Shown: positions 46,562 to 55,551, counted from the stretch's first letter. The stretch: 64,000 bases of DNA from Solibacillus sp. FSL R7-0668 (GCF_038006205.1 NZ_JBBOUU010000001.1:560001-624000); one strand, 5' to 3'. The notes: generated from the sequence alone by a model not told the origin. Made by a program: numbers and translations.

Positions 46562-47710
46562 ATGAAAGCTAATTTTTTAACAAATGAACATGAGATGTTT
46601 CGGGAGGCGCTGCAGAAAATGCTTCGAAAAGAGGCGTACCCGTATTACGAAAAATGGGAAGAGGAGCGCAATATTCCGCGCGATTTTTGGCTGAAGCTAG
46701 GGGAGAATGGTTTTTTACTTCCGTGGGTAGAGGAGCAATATGGTGGCTTAGGGTTGGATTTCTCGTACTCGATGATTTTGACGGAGGAATTGGAAAGGGT
46801 CGGGGTTGGTTTAGCTAGTGGCATCTGCTTGCATTCGGATATTGTAAGCCCTTACATAGAGGCGTATGGGACAGCGCAGCAAAAGCAAAAATGGCTACCA
46901 AAAAGTGTGACGGGTGAATATATTTCGGCTATTGCGATGACAGAGCCTGGTGCAGGATCGGACTTGGCAGGCATTAAGACGACTGCGCGCAAAGAGGGGG
47001 ATCATTATATTTTAAATGGGGAAAAAACCTTTATTACAAATGGCAATCATGCAGATTATGTCATTGTTGTTTGTAAAACTGATCCCCATGCACAGCCCGC
47101 GTATCGTGGGATTAGCTTACTCATAGTTGAAAATGGCATGCCGGGATTCACGCGGGGGAAAAAGCTAAATAAAATCGGCATGCATTCGGGGGATACGGCA
47201 GAGCTAATTTTCGAGGATGTCAAAGTACCTGCCGAAAACCTGCTTGGTGAAGAAGGAAAAGGCTTTTATTACTTAATGGAAAAGCTGCAGCAAGAGCGAC
47301 TTGTCGTAGCACTTCAAGTTCAAATAGAGGCAGAGGTCATGCTGCAATTAACGATTGATTATGTGAAGGAACGGAAGGCTTTTGGAAGTCGAATTGCGGA
47401 TTTCCAAAATACTCAGTTTAAGCTAGCAGAGATGGCCACAGAAATCGATATGGGAAGAAACTATGTCAATACATTGACTGAAAAACATATGCACGGTGAA
47501 GATATTGTCAAAGAGGTTTCGATGGCAAAGTGGTGGATTAGTGAAATGGCCAAGCGCGTCGCAGCAGAATGCCTTCAGCTTCACGGGGGCTATGGCTATA
47601 TGGAGGAATACGAAATTGCCCGAAGATATCGCGACATTTCGGTGACATCCATTTATGCAGGGACAACGGAAATTATGAAAAGCATTATCGCGAAAAAAAT
47701 ACTGTCGTAG
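46562..47710 (+). CDS. Acyl-CoA dehydrogenase
   Basis: FAD enzyme catalysing the first step of fatty acid (or branched acyl-CoA) beta-oxidation. 382 residues. Signatures: the flavin region AIAMTEPGAGSDLAGIKTTA, FITNGNHADY, KAFGSRIADFQNTQFKLAEMA, QLHGGYGYMEEYEIARRYRD, and the C-terminal YAGTTEIMKSIIAKKI with the catalytic Glu in TTE. ATG 46562 is used; an in-frame GTG at 46538 is further from any good site. First gene of a four-gene cluster with a TetR regulator, an acyl-CoA ligase and a 3-hydroxyacyl-CoA dehydrogenase. The chain-length preference cannot be told from the sequence alone. Confidence 0.93.
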   Translation: MKANFLTNEHEMFREALQKMLRKEAYPYYEKWEEERNIPRDFWLKLGENGFLLPWVEEQYGGLGLDFSYSMILTEELERVGVGLASGICLHSDIVSPYIEAYGTAQQKQKWLPKSVTGEYISAIAMTEPGAGSDLAGIKTTARKEGDHYILNGEKTFITNGNHADYVIVVCKTDPHAQPAYRGISLLIVENGMPGFTRGKKLNKIGMHSGDTAELIFEDVKVPAENLLGEEGKGFYYLMEKLQQERLVVALQVQIEAEVMLQLTIDYVKERKAFGSRIADFQNTQFKLAEMATEIDMGRNYVNTLTEKHMHGEDIVKEVSMAKWWISEMAKRVAAECLQLHGGYGYMEEYEIARRYRDISVTSIYAGTTEIMKSIIAKKILS

Positions 47711-47719
47711 GAGGTCTAT

Positions 47720-48304
47720 ATGAAACTCTCTGAGAAGAAAATCCTAAAGAAGAAAGAACAAATTTTATTATCCGCCATTACGATTGTTAATCGGAGAGGC
47801 TATGACGGTGCAACAATGGAAGAGATTGCCGCAGAACTAATGATGACCAAGGGCTCTTTGTATTATTACTTTAATAATAAAAGCGATTTATTGTACCAAT
47901 GTCATAAGCTTGTGCTTGCTCAGGCAACAGAAGAGCTGGAGGAGGATTTACGGGGGGAGGGAACGGCGGAAGAAATCATGCGAAAAATGATTGGTACACA
48001 TATCAATTATGCGGTAGATGAAAAGGAAACGTTTAACTTGATCATTGAACCGAAGCAAATGTTTAACCCTGAACAAATCGAACCCGTGCTGAAATTACGA
48101 AAGCACTACGCTGGTTTATTTGATCAAGCGATTGAAAAAGGCGTCATATCCGGTGAATTTCATGTAAAAGAGCCGATTATTGTTCGAATGATGATACTCG
48201 GTGCGATGAACTGGATTCAACAATGGTATAACCCAGATGGAAGAATGGCGAAGGACGAGCTCAAGCAGCATTTTGCTGACGCCATTATGAAATTACTCAA
48301 ATAA
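47720..48304 (+). CDS. TetR-family transcriptional regulator
   Basis: 194 residues. The N-terminal HTH is typical of TetR: ATMEEIAAELMMTKGSLYYYFNNK (residues ~31-54). The C-terminal ligand and dimer region contains a Trp-Ile-Gln-Gln-Trp motif (NWIQQWYNPDGRM), seen in FadR-type regulators of fatty acid degradation. It lies 9 bp after the dehydrogenase and 13 bp before the ligase, so it is likely the acyl-CoA-sensing repressor of its own operon. The AGGAGG site overlaps the intergenic gap. Confidence 0.88.
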   Translation: MKLSEKKILKKKEQILLSAITIVNRRGYDGATMEEIAAELMMTKGSLYYYFNNKSDLLYQCHKLVLAQATEELEEDLRGEGTAEEIMRKMIGTHINYAVDEKETFNLIIEPKQMFNPEQIEPVLKLRKHYAGLFDQAIEKGVISGEFHVKEPIIVRMMILGAMNWIQQWYNPDGRMAKDELKQHFADAIMKLLK

Positions 48305-48317
48305 AGGGGAGATTAAT

Positions 48318-49820
48318 ATGTTACTACCGGAATTATTGGGAAATTACGCTAAGAGTCAACCGAACAAAGTGTTTACATCCTATAACGGACGTGAATGGAC
48401 CTATGAAGCGTTTTACGAAAAGGCCAAACGCGTTGCGGCATATTTTCAAGCGAATGGCTATAAAAAGGGCGATATCGTTGCATTGTATTCGTTAAATACC
48501 GACATCTTTTTAGTGTGCTATTTCGGCTTACAATTAGGCGGTTTTTCTGTTATGCCGGTTAATACGAAGCTTGCGGGCCCAGAGGTAGCATACATTTTTA
48601 ATCATTCAGAAGCGAAGTCCCTTATCTATGATGTCCGTCTTGAAGACATCATTAACGAAACGGAGCATGTTTTCCGTGAAAAGCTAGCAATCGGTGGAGA
48701 AGATCAGCTTGGCAAAATTCTTGAAGACGAAACCCTCCACTTTACACCGGTTTCATTAGACGAACAGGATACATCCGTCATTATGTACACATCTGGAACA
48801 ACCGGCAAGCCTAAAGGGGTGATGCTGACACATCGAAATATTTTAGCGGCCGGTGAAATATGGTCGGAGGTTATGGATATTACGGGAAATGACCGTATGC
48901 TTGTATCCACGCCATTATTCCATTGTGCAGCAGCGCATGTATTTGTCGTCCCTGTCACGTATAAAGGGGGCACGATCATTATTGAAGAGGCGTTTACTAC
49001 AGACGGTACATTAGCACTTTTGCAAAATACACAGCCGACGATGTTTTTTGGTGTGCCAGCGATGTATACGATTTTGTTGAACTTGCCACATATTAAGGAA
49101 ATTGAGCTACCAACATTGCGCTTGTTTGGCTACGGGGCAGCACCAATGCCTTACGAAATTTTGAAGAAATTAAAAGAAACCTTCCCAACGATTAAAGTAC
49201 AAAACTTATACGGCCAAACGGAAAATGCACCTGGCGCATCTTCATTAAAAGATCATCATGCACTGAGCAAAATCGGCTCAGTTGGTGAACCACTTCCACA
49301 AACAGAAGTACGAGTAGTCGATGAATATGGAAATTCACTACCTACTGGGCAAGTGGGCGAAATCGTTGTCAAAGGTGCTCAAGTGATGAAGGGCTATTTG
49401 AAAAATGAAGAAGAAACAGCCCGCGCCATTAAAGACGGTTGGCTCTACTCAGGTGATTTAGGGCGATTTGATGAGGATGGGCTGCTGTATATTGTCGACC
49501 GCAAAAAAGACATGCTCATCCGAGGCGGAGAAAATGTCTATCCGGTTGAAGTGGAAGAAGTATTATATCAAATCCCTGAATTACTAGAAGCTGCAGTTGT
49601 TGGTGTGCCGCATCCAGTGTATGGAGAAGTGCCAAAAGCATATGTCGTTTTGAAGGAAGGAAAAGCATTGACGGCCGCTCAAATCATGGACTATTGCGCA
49701 ACACAGCTCGCGAAATATAAGGTACCAATGGAAGTCGAATTCCTAAATGAATTACCGCGAAACGCTTCCGGTAAAGTGCTGAAGCATACATTGGGACCGA
49801 AAGAGAATCTGAGCGTATGA
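48318..49820 (+). CDS. Acyl-CoA synthetase (AMP-forming)
   Basis: 500-residue ANL-superfamily enzyme that activates a fatty or other carboxylic acid with ATP and CoA. P-loop-like MYTSGTTGKPKGVMLTH (residues ~156-172), YGQTENAPGA, GWLYSGDLGRFDEDGLLYIVDR, KKDMLIRGGENVYPVEVEE, and the C-terminal catalytic Lys region LPRNASGKVLKH. All motifs are intact. It is probably cotranscribed with the dehydrogenase and regulator. The substrate is most likely a medium- or long-chain fatty acid, by context. Confidence 0.92.
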   Translation: MLLPELLGNYAKSQPNKVFTSYNGREWTYEAFYEKAKRVAAYFQANGYKKGDIVALYSLNTDIFLVCYFGLQLGGFSVMPVNTKLAGPEVAYIFNHSEAKSLIYDVRLEDIINETEHVFREKLAIGGEDQLGKILEDETLHFTPVSLDEQDTSVIMYTSGTTGKPKGVMLTHRNILAAGEIWSEVMDITGNDRMLVSTPLFHCAAAHVFVVPVTYKGGTIIIEEAFTTDGTLALLQNTQPTMFFGVPAMYTILLNLPHIKEIELPTLRLFGYGAAPMPYEILKKLKETFPTIKVQNLYGQTENAPGASSLKDHHALSKIGSVGEPLPQTEVRVVDEYGNSLPTGQVGEIVVKGAQVMKGYLKNEEETARAIKDGWLYSGDLGRFDEDGLLYIVDRKKDMLIRGGENVYPVEVEEVLYQIPELLEAAVVGVPHPVYGEVPKAYVVLKEGKALTAAQIMDYCATQLAKYKVPMEVEFLNELPRNASGKVLKHTLGPKENLSV

Positions 49821-49944
49821 GTCAAGTGTAGTAAGGAACGAATAATATTTATAGCGATACGCCGCAATGATTCCCTTTTACAGAAGGAATCCACACAAAC
49901 TGAACAAGGAATGGATGCATTTTTACGAAAGCAGGTGAGCGAAA

Positions 49945-50784
49945 TTGAAGATAGGTGTGATCGGTTCAGGCATTATGGGAAATGGCATTGCCCAAACATT
50001 TGCTATGGCAGGATATCAAGTCATACTGAGTGATCTTAATGAGAAGGCATTAGTAAGCGCACGTGAAGTGATTGCCGTCAATATTGAACGAGTGTTGAAA
50101 AAACAGGAGAGTACGCAGGAAGGAGATGAAATTCTTCAACGAATCCAGTTTACTACGGGTAAGGATGTCTTAGCAGATGCGGATTTGATTGTCGAAGCCA
50201 TTATTGAAAATATGGAAATGAAAAAGGCGATTTTCAAAGAGCTAGACGGAATTTGTGAGCCAAAGACGATTTTTGCCTCGAATACGTCTAGTTACTCGAT
50301 TACGGAAATCGCAGCTGCCACTTCACGCCCGGATCGTGTATGCGGGATGCATTTCTTCAACCCAGTACCAGTTATGAAGCTTATTGAGGTTATTCGAGGG
50401 GCGGCAACTTCGGAAGAGACGGTCGCATTTGTCCAACAGCTAGCAACGCGCATTGGGAAGGAAAGCATTACGGTGGCAGACGCGCCATTATTTGTAGTCA
50501 ATCGTATTCTTATCCCCATGATTAGTGAGGCGATTTTTGTTTTAGATGAAGGAATCGCCACTGCGGAGGATATCGACAAAGGGATGGTTTTAGGCACAAA
50601 TCAGCCGATTGGTCCATTAAAGCTTGCGGATATGATTGGCTTAGATACCCTATTGTATGTACAGGAAACGCTGCTACATGAAACGGGTGATTCGAAATAT
50701 CGCATTCCCCAATCACTGAAAAAGCTAGTCCGTGCAGGGCATTATGGCCGGAAGACAGGACAAGGGTTTTATCGATATACTTGA
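49945..50784 (+). CDS. 3-hydroxybutyryl-CoA (3-hydroxyacyl-CoA) dehydrogenase
   Basis: 279-residue NAD(P)-dependent oxidoreductase for 3-hydroxyacyl-CoA. N-terminal Rossmann motif GVIGSGIMGNGIAQTFAMAG; then SNTSSYSITEIA, HFFNPVPVMKLIEVIRG with the catalytic-type His, VADAPLFVVNRIL and the C-terminal GQGFYRY. It starts at TTG (49945) with AGGTGA 6 nt upstream. It lies 124 bp after the acyl-CoA ligase; the gap has a small hairpin (GATTCC/GGAATC). It resembles MmgB/Hbd. Confidence 0.92.
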   Translation: MKIGVIGSGIMGNGIAQTFAMAGYQVILSDLNEKALVSAREVIAVNIERVLKKQESTQEGDEILQRIQFTTGKDVLADADLIVEAIIENMEMKKAIFKELDGICEPKTIFASNTSSYSITEIAAATSRPDRVCGMHFFNPVPVMKLIEVIRGAATSEETVAFVQQLATRIGKESITVADAPLFVVNRILIPMISEAIFVLDEGIATAEDIDKGMVLGTNQPIGPLKLADMIGLDTLLYVQETLLHETGDSKYRIPQSLKKLVRAGHYGRKTGQGFYRYT

Positions 50785-50823
50785 TGGGGGAGCCTGGTGC
50801 TGCTGGGGCCGAGGTGAGGATTC

Positions 50824-50932
50824 GTGCGATATTTCGGAGTTTATGTGCGGTTTTATGAGAAATGCGTGCGATATTTTCAAATTACGTGCGATTTTCGACC
50901 ATTTGTGTGCGATATTTTGAAAATACGTGCGA
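50824..50932. repeat. Phased tract, core GTGCGA, six units every 20-21 bp
   Basis: GTGCGA (once GTGCGG) starts at 50824, 50845, 50866, 50886, 50907 and 50927: spacings 21, 21, 20, 21, 20. It uses the same core as the tract at 25311. Confidence 0.8.
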
Positions 50933-51108
50933 ATTTCCAGTTACACCCAGTTTGGAGGCGAGGAAATGCGCGGTATTTTAATTTTATTTGCAGGTTAGCG
51001 CGGGATATTTGTGATTCCCCAAAATCACTATTACTTTATCGACCATTTGAATCCAATCGTATGTAACTTACATTCAGCCCCCTTTCGTATAAAAATAAAA
51101 GTACTTTT

Positions 51109-51462
51109 TTGGCTGCTTCTCAAACTCTATTTTTATTAGAGAGAGGATCCTATTTTTATGCAAATCAACATCCCATAGATACCCAATGTCAATCACGTTC
51201 GAGTGATGTTGGTCCGTTCATTGTGCCCAATATTTTGAGGGGTCGTCAAGTGCTGATGCATCTTGGATTGTTGACAGCACAAATCGATTTAGAAAAGCCC
51301 GTACGTGAAGGGCTAAAACCAAATCAGATTAATGATGATACGAGTGATCGTCACCGTCATTGTTTATATGAAGCCGTGTCTTCGTTTTTGGTATGGACAT
51401 ACCAAGTGGAAAAGATACCACTTCGCTTTTTCCACGGTGATAAGACGAGTAAATCGGTGTAA
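51109..51462 (+). CDS. Doubtful open reading frame
   Basis: A frame of 117 codons that I do not recognise. It has no clear ribosome site before ATG-like starts, no signal peptide and no known motif; composition (many His, Arg, Ser) is unlike its neighbours. It may be a decayed gene fragment or chance. Recorded because it is the only sizable frame in this gap. Confidence 0.15.
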   Translation: MAASQTLFLLERGSYFYANQHPIDTQCQSRSSDVGPFIVPNILRGRQVLMHLGLLTAQIDLEKPVREGLKPNQINDDTSDRHRHCLYEAVSSFLVWTYQVEKIPLRFFHGDKTSKSV

Positions 51463-51550
51463 GGCGCCAATGATACCCCTGCACGCCGATGTTCATGACA
51501 GCTATTCTTAATAGAGATGGCTCTTAAGTCTCATGCAGTGGTAAAATACC

Positions 51551-51590
51551 AAAACAAACAAGGATAACGTTATTAAGTTATCCTTGTTTG
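51551..51590 (-). terminator. Terminator of the graspetide-like cluster
   Basis: CAAACAAGGATAAC (51555-51568) and GTTATCCTTGTTTG (51577-51590) pair perfectly over 14 bp. On the minus strand it is followed by TTTTGGTATTTT. It begins 8 nt past the precursor stop codon. Confidence 0.8.
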
Positions 51591-51597
51591 TTGAAAT

Positions 51598-51807
51598 CTA
51601 AGCAATATGCATACCTTCATTTGGTCTGTCACTATCAGAACGGCTATCTTTTTCTGCAGCATAAGTTGATTCACGTGAAGATGTAGATTTTCCAGATGCA
51701 TAAATATCCGTAGCATTAGGGTTATTAGGAGTCCAAGACCAATTGTTATCTAGCTTTTGCTTATCAGATGTTGGGACTTCTAAATAATTTAGTGCGAAAA
51801 CTTTCAT
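51598..51807 (-). CDS. Putative graspetide (omega-ester/amide RiPP) precursor peptide
   Basis: 69 residues, after an ATP-grasp maturase gene it overlaps by 4 bp (ATGA). GGAGGTG is 8 nt before the ATG, inside the maturase's last codons. N-terminal FALNYLE (residues 4-10) has the spacing F-x3-[FY]-L-E of the microviridin leader (FFARFLE), so it may be the enzyme-binding element. The C-terminal half has donors and acceptors for side-chain ester or amide bonds: KSTSSREST (40-48), then EKDSRSDSDRPNE (52-64). It lacks the TTxxxxEE-type repeats of plesiocin. No Cys, signal peptide or domain. The precursor role is inferred from context and composition. Confidence 0.65.
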   Translation of the reverse strand: MKVFALNYLEVPTSDKQKLDNNWSWTPNNPNATDIYASGKSTSSRESTYAAEKDSRSDSDRPNEGMHIA

Positions 51808-52784
51808 GTTCTATTCACCTCCTTTACATTGGTAATTAACCATTTAGAAATCTCTTTAGAAATTTCTAATCCAGTTAAGTCTTCAATCCATAACCACTGT
51901 CCGAAGCAATTTATTTCGAGAAAATACCACTCATTATTAGGTGTCACAATAAAATCTAACGCGCCATAATTTAAATCAAATATAGAAAGCAATTGATTAA
52001 CTTTATCCTTTATTTCCTTAGGTGGATTGATCGGAATATGAGGGGTATTTGGTATGTCGTATCTTCTCCAATCTACATTGGCTTTATTTGACTTTTGTGA
52101 ATCTATTTTGCATACAAAATGTTCGCAGCCCACAACCGTATATCTAACTTCAAAGCTCTTAGGTATGTATTTTTGAAGTACTATTGGATTTTCTCCGACA
52201 GTATTAAATTTTTCAATAATATCCATCGAATTAATAATATTAACGTACAACCCTTCGTAAATACCTTTATCGGATTGATAAAAATCTTGTGCCATCATTT
52301 TAAAAACTACTGTTTCATGTTTTTCAACAAAAGATAATAATTCATTTTTTTCGTTTGAAATTAATATTGGGGGAAGATTGAAACCAACATGCTCAGCAAT
52401 CTCCATTTGTAAGTATTTATTTTCCCCTTTATAGGCTTTATCGAGTTTATTGAGCCATTTCTTATTTTTTAAAGTAGAGTAAAAGCCATTTAACGTTTTA
52501 TTCCACTCGTTTTTCCATATTTGAAAACCTGTAGAATTGTCGTTTAGTTCTTCCAAAGTTAACTCAACAAACCCCCTTCTTGCCCAAACAACATCGATAT
52601 CATTTGACGTAATTAAGTGCGAATTTTGTTGTATATGCCAAACCCCATTTTTGAAAGAAATCTTTGAATTTTTTAACGCTGAAGTATCTAAGTTGAATCG
52701 GAAGTAGTCAATTGATGAATCTACTAAATTTTTAATTACTAGATCTGCATGTATATCATAAGAATCTGTCAAAATAAAAATCAT
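51804..52784 (-). CDS. MvdC/MvdD-type ATP-grasp peptide ligase
   Basis: 326-residue ATP-grasp enzyme of the family that makes macrocyclic esters or amides between Ser/Thr/Lys and Asp/Glu side chains of a precursor peptide. Motifs: N-terminal MvdD-like domain with FRFNLDTSAL, VVWARRGF (the [W]-x-RR signature), EIAEHVGFNLPPILISN, LQKYIPKSFEVRYTVVG, DWRRYDI, and the metal-binding YGALDFIVTPNNEWYFLEIN followed by GQWLWIEDLTGLEIS. AAGGTG lies about 6 nt before the ATG. The downstream peptide gene overlaps it, so translation is coupled. No transporter or protease gene is adjacent. Confidence 0.88.
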   Translation of the reverse strand: MIFILTDSYDIHADLVIKNLVDSSIDYFRFNLDTSALKNSKISFKNGVWHIQQNSHLITSNDIDVVWARRGFVELTLEELNDNSTGFQIWKNEWNKTLNGFYSTLKNKKWLNKLDKAYKGENKYLQMEIAEHVGFNLPPILISNEKNELLSFVEKHETVVFKMMAQDFYQSDKGIYEGLYVNIINSMDIIEKFNTVGENPIVLQKYIPKSFEVRYTVVGCEHFVCKIDSQKSNKANVDWRRYDIPNTPHIPINPPKEIKDKVNQLLSIFDLNYGALDFIVTPNNEWYFLEINCFGQWLWIEDLTGLEISKEISKWLITNVKEVNRT

Positions 52785-52810
52785 CTAATCACCTTATCCA
52801 TTTTTAATTA

Positions 52811-52840
52811 ATTATAGATAATAATGGATGTATATTTCAT
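52811..52840 (-). promoter_or_regulatory. Candidate promoter of the ATP-grasp cluster
   Basis: On the minus strand ATGAAA (52840-52835), 18 bp, TATAAT (52816-52811). The predicted leader is about 20 nt and carries the ribosome site. Confidence 0.45.
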
Positions 52841-53282
52841 CAACTAATTTAAAATGATTCCTTTGAATTGATTTAATGAAATTGGATGATATTTTTCCTC
52901 TTGATATTTTAATTATGTACTTAAATAGAAAGAAAAATGGCGGAAAAGTATTGAGGCTCATAGAAAAGTAACGATAATTTTGTAGTATAAAAATATTTAT
53001 ACTCTGAAATAGGAATATTACTTAAATGAATATGCTATAACTTATATGGCCCGCTCCTATATCACAATACAAATCCGCTAGAAAATCGAACATTTTAAGA
53101 AATTTACGTTTATATGTATGTCGGTTGTATTGTGTGGAAATATTTACAAAAAATTAAAAAAGATGTATTGTAATGTTATATAAATTGAATGCCCTAGCAA
53201 ATTACCTGACTTTTGGGGGGATTGTTTTATGCGATATTAGATTGTTAAATTCAATTTATTTAAAACTTAATGGGGTGAGAAA
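52841..53282. other. AT-rich region between divergent genes
   Basis: No gene is seen. A candidate promoter for the downstream CAP gene is TTTACA (53143-53148), 17 bp, TATTGT (53166-53171). Confidence 0.4.
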
Positions 53283-54611
53283 ATGAAGAAAATTTGGCTA
53301 TGTGTAGTATTTATTCTGAGCGCTGTTATGGTTGTAATTCCACATGCGAAGGCTGAAGAAGTACAAGAGGTTCAAAAATTTACAGATGTAAGTATACATA
53401 AAGAGTGGATAATTCCTGTTAAATCGAAAAAAGTAACGCTAAAGGATCTTGCAGTAGCATTAGTGGATAGTGAGGGCGAACAACAGGGAGTAATTGTAGA
53501 AAAAATTAAGAATGAGTTTATTATTAAGCCGAAGCAACCGTATAAATATGGCACGGAATATAGCTTACATGTGCAAGAATTAAATGTGAAAAACCCACTT
53601 TGGCTTCAAATTGATTTTACAACAGAGTACTTTAAGATAGAAAATCCAACTGCACTTGTACGTATCGGGGATATTAAAGAACAATATGAGCAGTTGAAGC
53701 CCGTTTATACAGGTAAAACTTATGTGAAGAAGCCCTCTTTGCAATCGCCGTATGATATGGGTGAATTGCAAAAAGGTGTGCTAACGGATGCATTAAACAC
53801 AACCAATTTAATGCGTTATATAGCGGGGTTACCGGCAAATATTCAATTAAATGATAACTATAATAAAGAAGCCCAAGCGGCAGCGCTTATTAGTGCTATA
53901 AATCCGAGTCTCTCACATTCTCCGAGTCAACCGTCAAATATGGAAAAGGATTTATATGATCTGGCCTATAAAGGTGCATCGAAGAGTAATTTATCAAAAG
54001 GACGTAATAGTATCGTCGACAGTATTATTTATGGTTATATGAATGATGGAAGTGCTTCAAATATTGGTCGAGTTGGTCATCGACTTTGGATTCTATCACC
54101 AAAATTAAAAGAGGTGGGCTTTGGTTTAGTAACTGGGTCAGAAGAGGACTGGCGTACAAATGGTTCAGCAATGAAAGTAATTCAGGATAATATGTATAAA
54201 AATAGCGATTTAGATTATGAGTACATTTCCTGGCCAGCTAAAACAGCTACACCTACAAATTATTTCGAAGCAATTTATCCATGGTCATTTTCATTAAATC
54301 CAGAACTGTATGATGTGAAAGTTGCAAAGGAAATTAACATTACAGTAACTCGATTAAAGGACAATAAAAAGTGGCATTTTAATCAAAGTAAAGCAGATGG
54401 CTACTTCAATATTAGTACGAGCAACTTTGGTTATTTACCATACACAATTATTTTCCGCCCAGAAAATGTAGGAGCGGAGGATTCTGAATCGAAATATATT
54501 GAATACGAGCATGGGGATCATTATAAAGTAGAAATTGCAAATGTTAAGCGGATAAACGGCGAGATTACAACAATAGAATTCGAAACAACATTCTTCAATT
54601 TAGAGCAATAA
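53283..54611 (+). CDS. Secreted CAP-domain protein
   Basis: 442 residues. Signal peptide MKKIWLCVVFILSAVMVVIP, cleaved near HAKA. Residues ~35-110 look like an Ig-like (Big/SbsA) beta domain (KPKQPYKYGTEYSLHV). Residues ~165-330 are a CAP (SCP/PR1) domain: TDALNTTNLMRYIAGLP, NYNKEAQAAALI, SLSHSPSQP, NIGRVGHRLWILSPK with His/Glu-type positions. The C-terminal ~110 residues are beta-rich and unrecognised. CAP proteins of Bacilli are secreted and of varied or unknown function. GGGGTGAG is 7 nt before the ATG. Single gene with its own terminator. Confidence 0.85.
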   Translation: MKKIWLCVVFILSAVMVVIPHAKAEEVQEVQKFTDVSIHKEWIIPVKSKKVTLKDLAVALVDSEGEQQGVIVEKIKNEFIIKPKQPYKYGTEYSLHVQELNVKNPLWLQIDFTTEYFKIENPTALVRIGDIKEQYEQLKPVYTGKTYVKKPSLQSPYDMGELQKGVLTDALNTTNLMRYIAGLPANIQLNDNYNKEAQAAALISAINPSLSHSPSQPSNMEKDLYDLAYKGASKSNLSKGRNSIVDSIIYGYMNDGSASNIGRVGHRLWILSPKLKEVGFGLVTGSEEDWRTNGSAMKVIQDNMYKNSDLDYEYISWPAKTATPTNYFEAIYPWSFSLNPELYDVKVAKEINITVTRLKDNKKWHFNQSKADGYFNISTSNFGYLPYTIIFRPENVGAEDSESKYIEYEHGDHYKVEIANVKRINGEITTIEFETTFFNLEQ

Positions 54612-54655
54612 AAAACATTCTTAAGTCAAATCTAATCAAAATAATGATTTGTCTC

Positions 54656-54686
54656 AAAACGCACTTACTTCCGTGAGTGCGTTTTA
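54656..54686 (+). terminator. Terminator of the CAP gene
   Basis: AAAACGCACT and AGTGCGTTTT form a perfect 10-bp outer stem with a short inner stem and TTCC loop. Confidence 0.85.
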
Positions 54687-54835
54687 TGATTTTATCGTGA
54701 ATAGTTGGAATTGCTTGCTGGGTGTAGGTTAATCTCAAAATGCATAGTAACCATACATTCTATCAAAAAGCAAAACTTAATAGAGGTAAAGTCTTTCTTT
54801 TGTCGAATTTAGTAGGTTAAAGGGGAGGGGTTTCA

Positions 54836-55252
54836 ATGACTGTATTTACAAAACCAAATATGAAAATAGTTGAAGATGTAACTAAGTTAGCGAAAGATAG
54901 GCGTGTGACTTATGAAAAATATACACCTAGTGGAATAGTTAATCTTGCCTCCAAAGAATTTATTGAATTTAATAAAACAGATGAAGCAAAATTGATTAAA
55001 GCTAAAGAGACTAAACTCCGGGCATATTTAGAATCGTTAAATTTTGATGATGTTAAATTTGTGCAAACATTAATGTATATTGGTAGAGATGAATCTGCCG
55101 ATGAAAAAATTTCGGCAGCGCAGCTATATAACGAAAAATTCGCAACGCTTAGTTGGAGTACTAAAGAAATCGAGATTAATATGATTATAGAAAAATTACC
55201 CTTAGATAATTATTTAAAAAGAGGGCAAGAAACTATTGGAATTCTAGGTTAG
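54836..55252 (+). CDS. Small soluble protein resembling DUF3775
   Basis: 138 residues without signal peptide or membrane helix. The middle portion LRAYLESLNFDDVKFVQTLMYIGRDES resembles the DUF3775 pattern (helix, then L-x-x-L-x-x-IGR-D), whose function is unknown; the similarity is a recollection, not a search result. The C-terminal part (EINMIIEKLPLDNYLKRG) is helical. GGGGAGGGG lies 5 nt before the ATG. It stands alone between two terminators. Confidence 0.6.
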   Translation: MTVFTKPNMKIVEDVTKLAKDRRVTYEKYTPSGIVNLASKEFIEFNKTDEAKLIKAKETKLRAYLESLNFDDVKFVQTLMYIGRDESADEKISAAQLYNEKFATLSWSTKEIEINMIIEKLPLDNYLKRGQETIGILG

Positions 55253-55258
55253 ATACGC

Positions 55259-55297
55259 AAGCGCCCCTAAATAAAAAATGGGGGTGCTTTTACTTTT
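55259..55297 (+). terminator. Terminator after the DUF3775-like gene
   Basis: AAGCGCCCC pairs with GGGGTGCTT (one G-T pair) around a 13-nt loop, followed by TTACTTTT. Confidence 0.8.
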
Positions 55298-55551
55298 GGA
55301 TTTAAAAAATTTTATTACGTAATTGGACAATAGTACGAACTACTGCCCCAAACCGAAATAAATCATAATCACGCAGAAGTGAATCTCGGATAGTAGAATT
55401 GTTTGTAGCTGGTGCAGAGGTTTACAAAGATATTAAATTACTAAATTTCACAAGGAACTAATAATAAATTGGGAAATAGGAGGAATCGAAAGGAAGAATA
55501 GTGTATAATTAGACCGTTATTCAAAATTCAATACATAAAGGATTGTGAACA
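55298..55551 (+). other. Upstream region of the exopolysaccharide operon
   Basis: No gene is seen. TATAAT at 55504-55509 is a likely -10 box of the operon, 43 nt before the first gene; no -35 match is visible. Confidence 0.4.

Larger units (their letters stand above)
50785..51550. other. Gene-poor region with two phased repeat tracts
   Basis: Apart from a doubtful open frame (51109-51462) nothing here looks coding. It holds the tract at 50824-50932, a second short tract (TATTTG at 50985 and 51006) that ends in GATTCCCCAAAATC (51013-51026), and no clear promoter. Confidence 0.55.
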
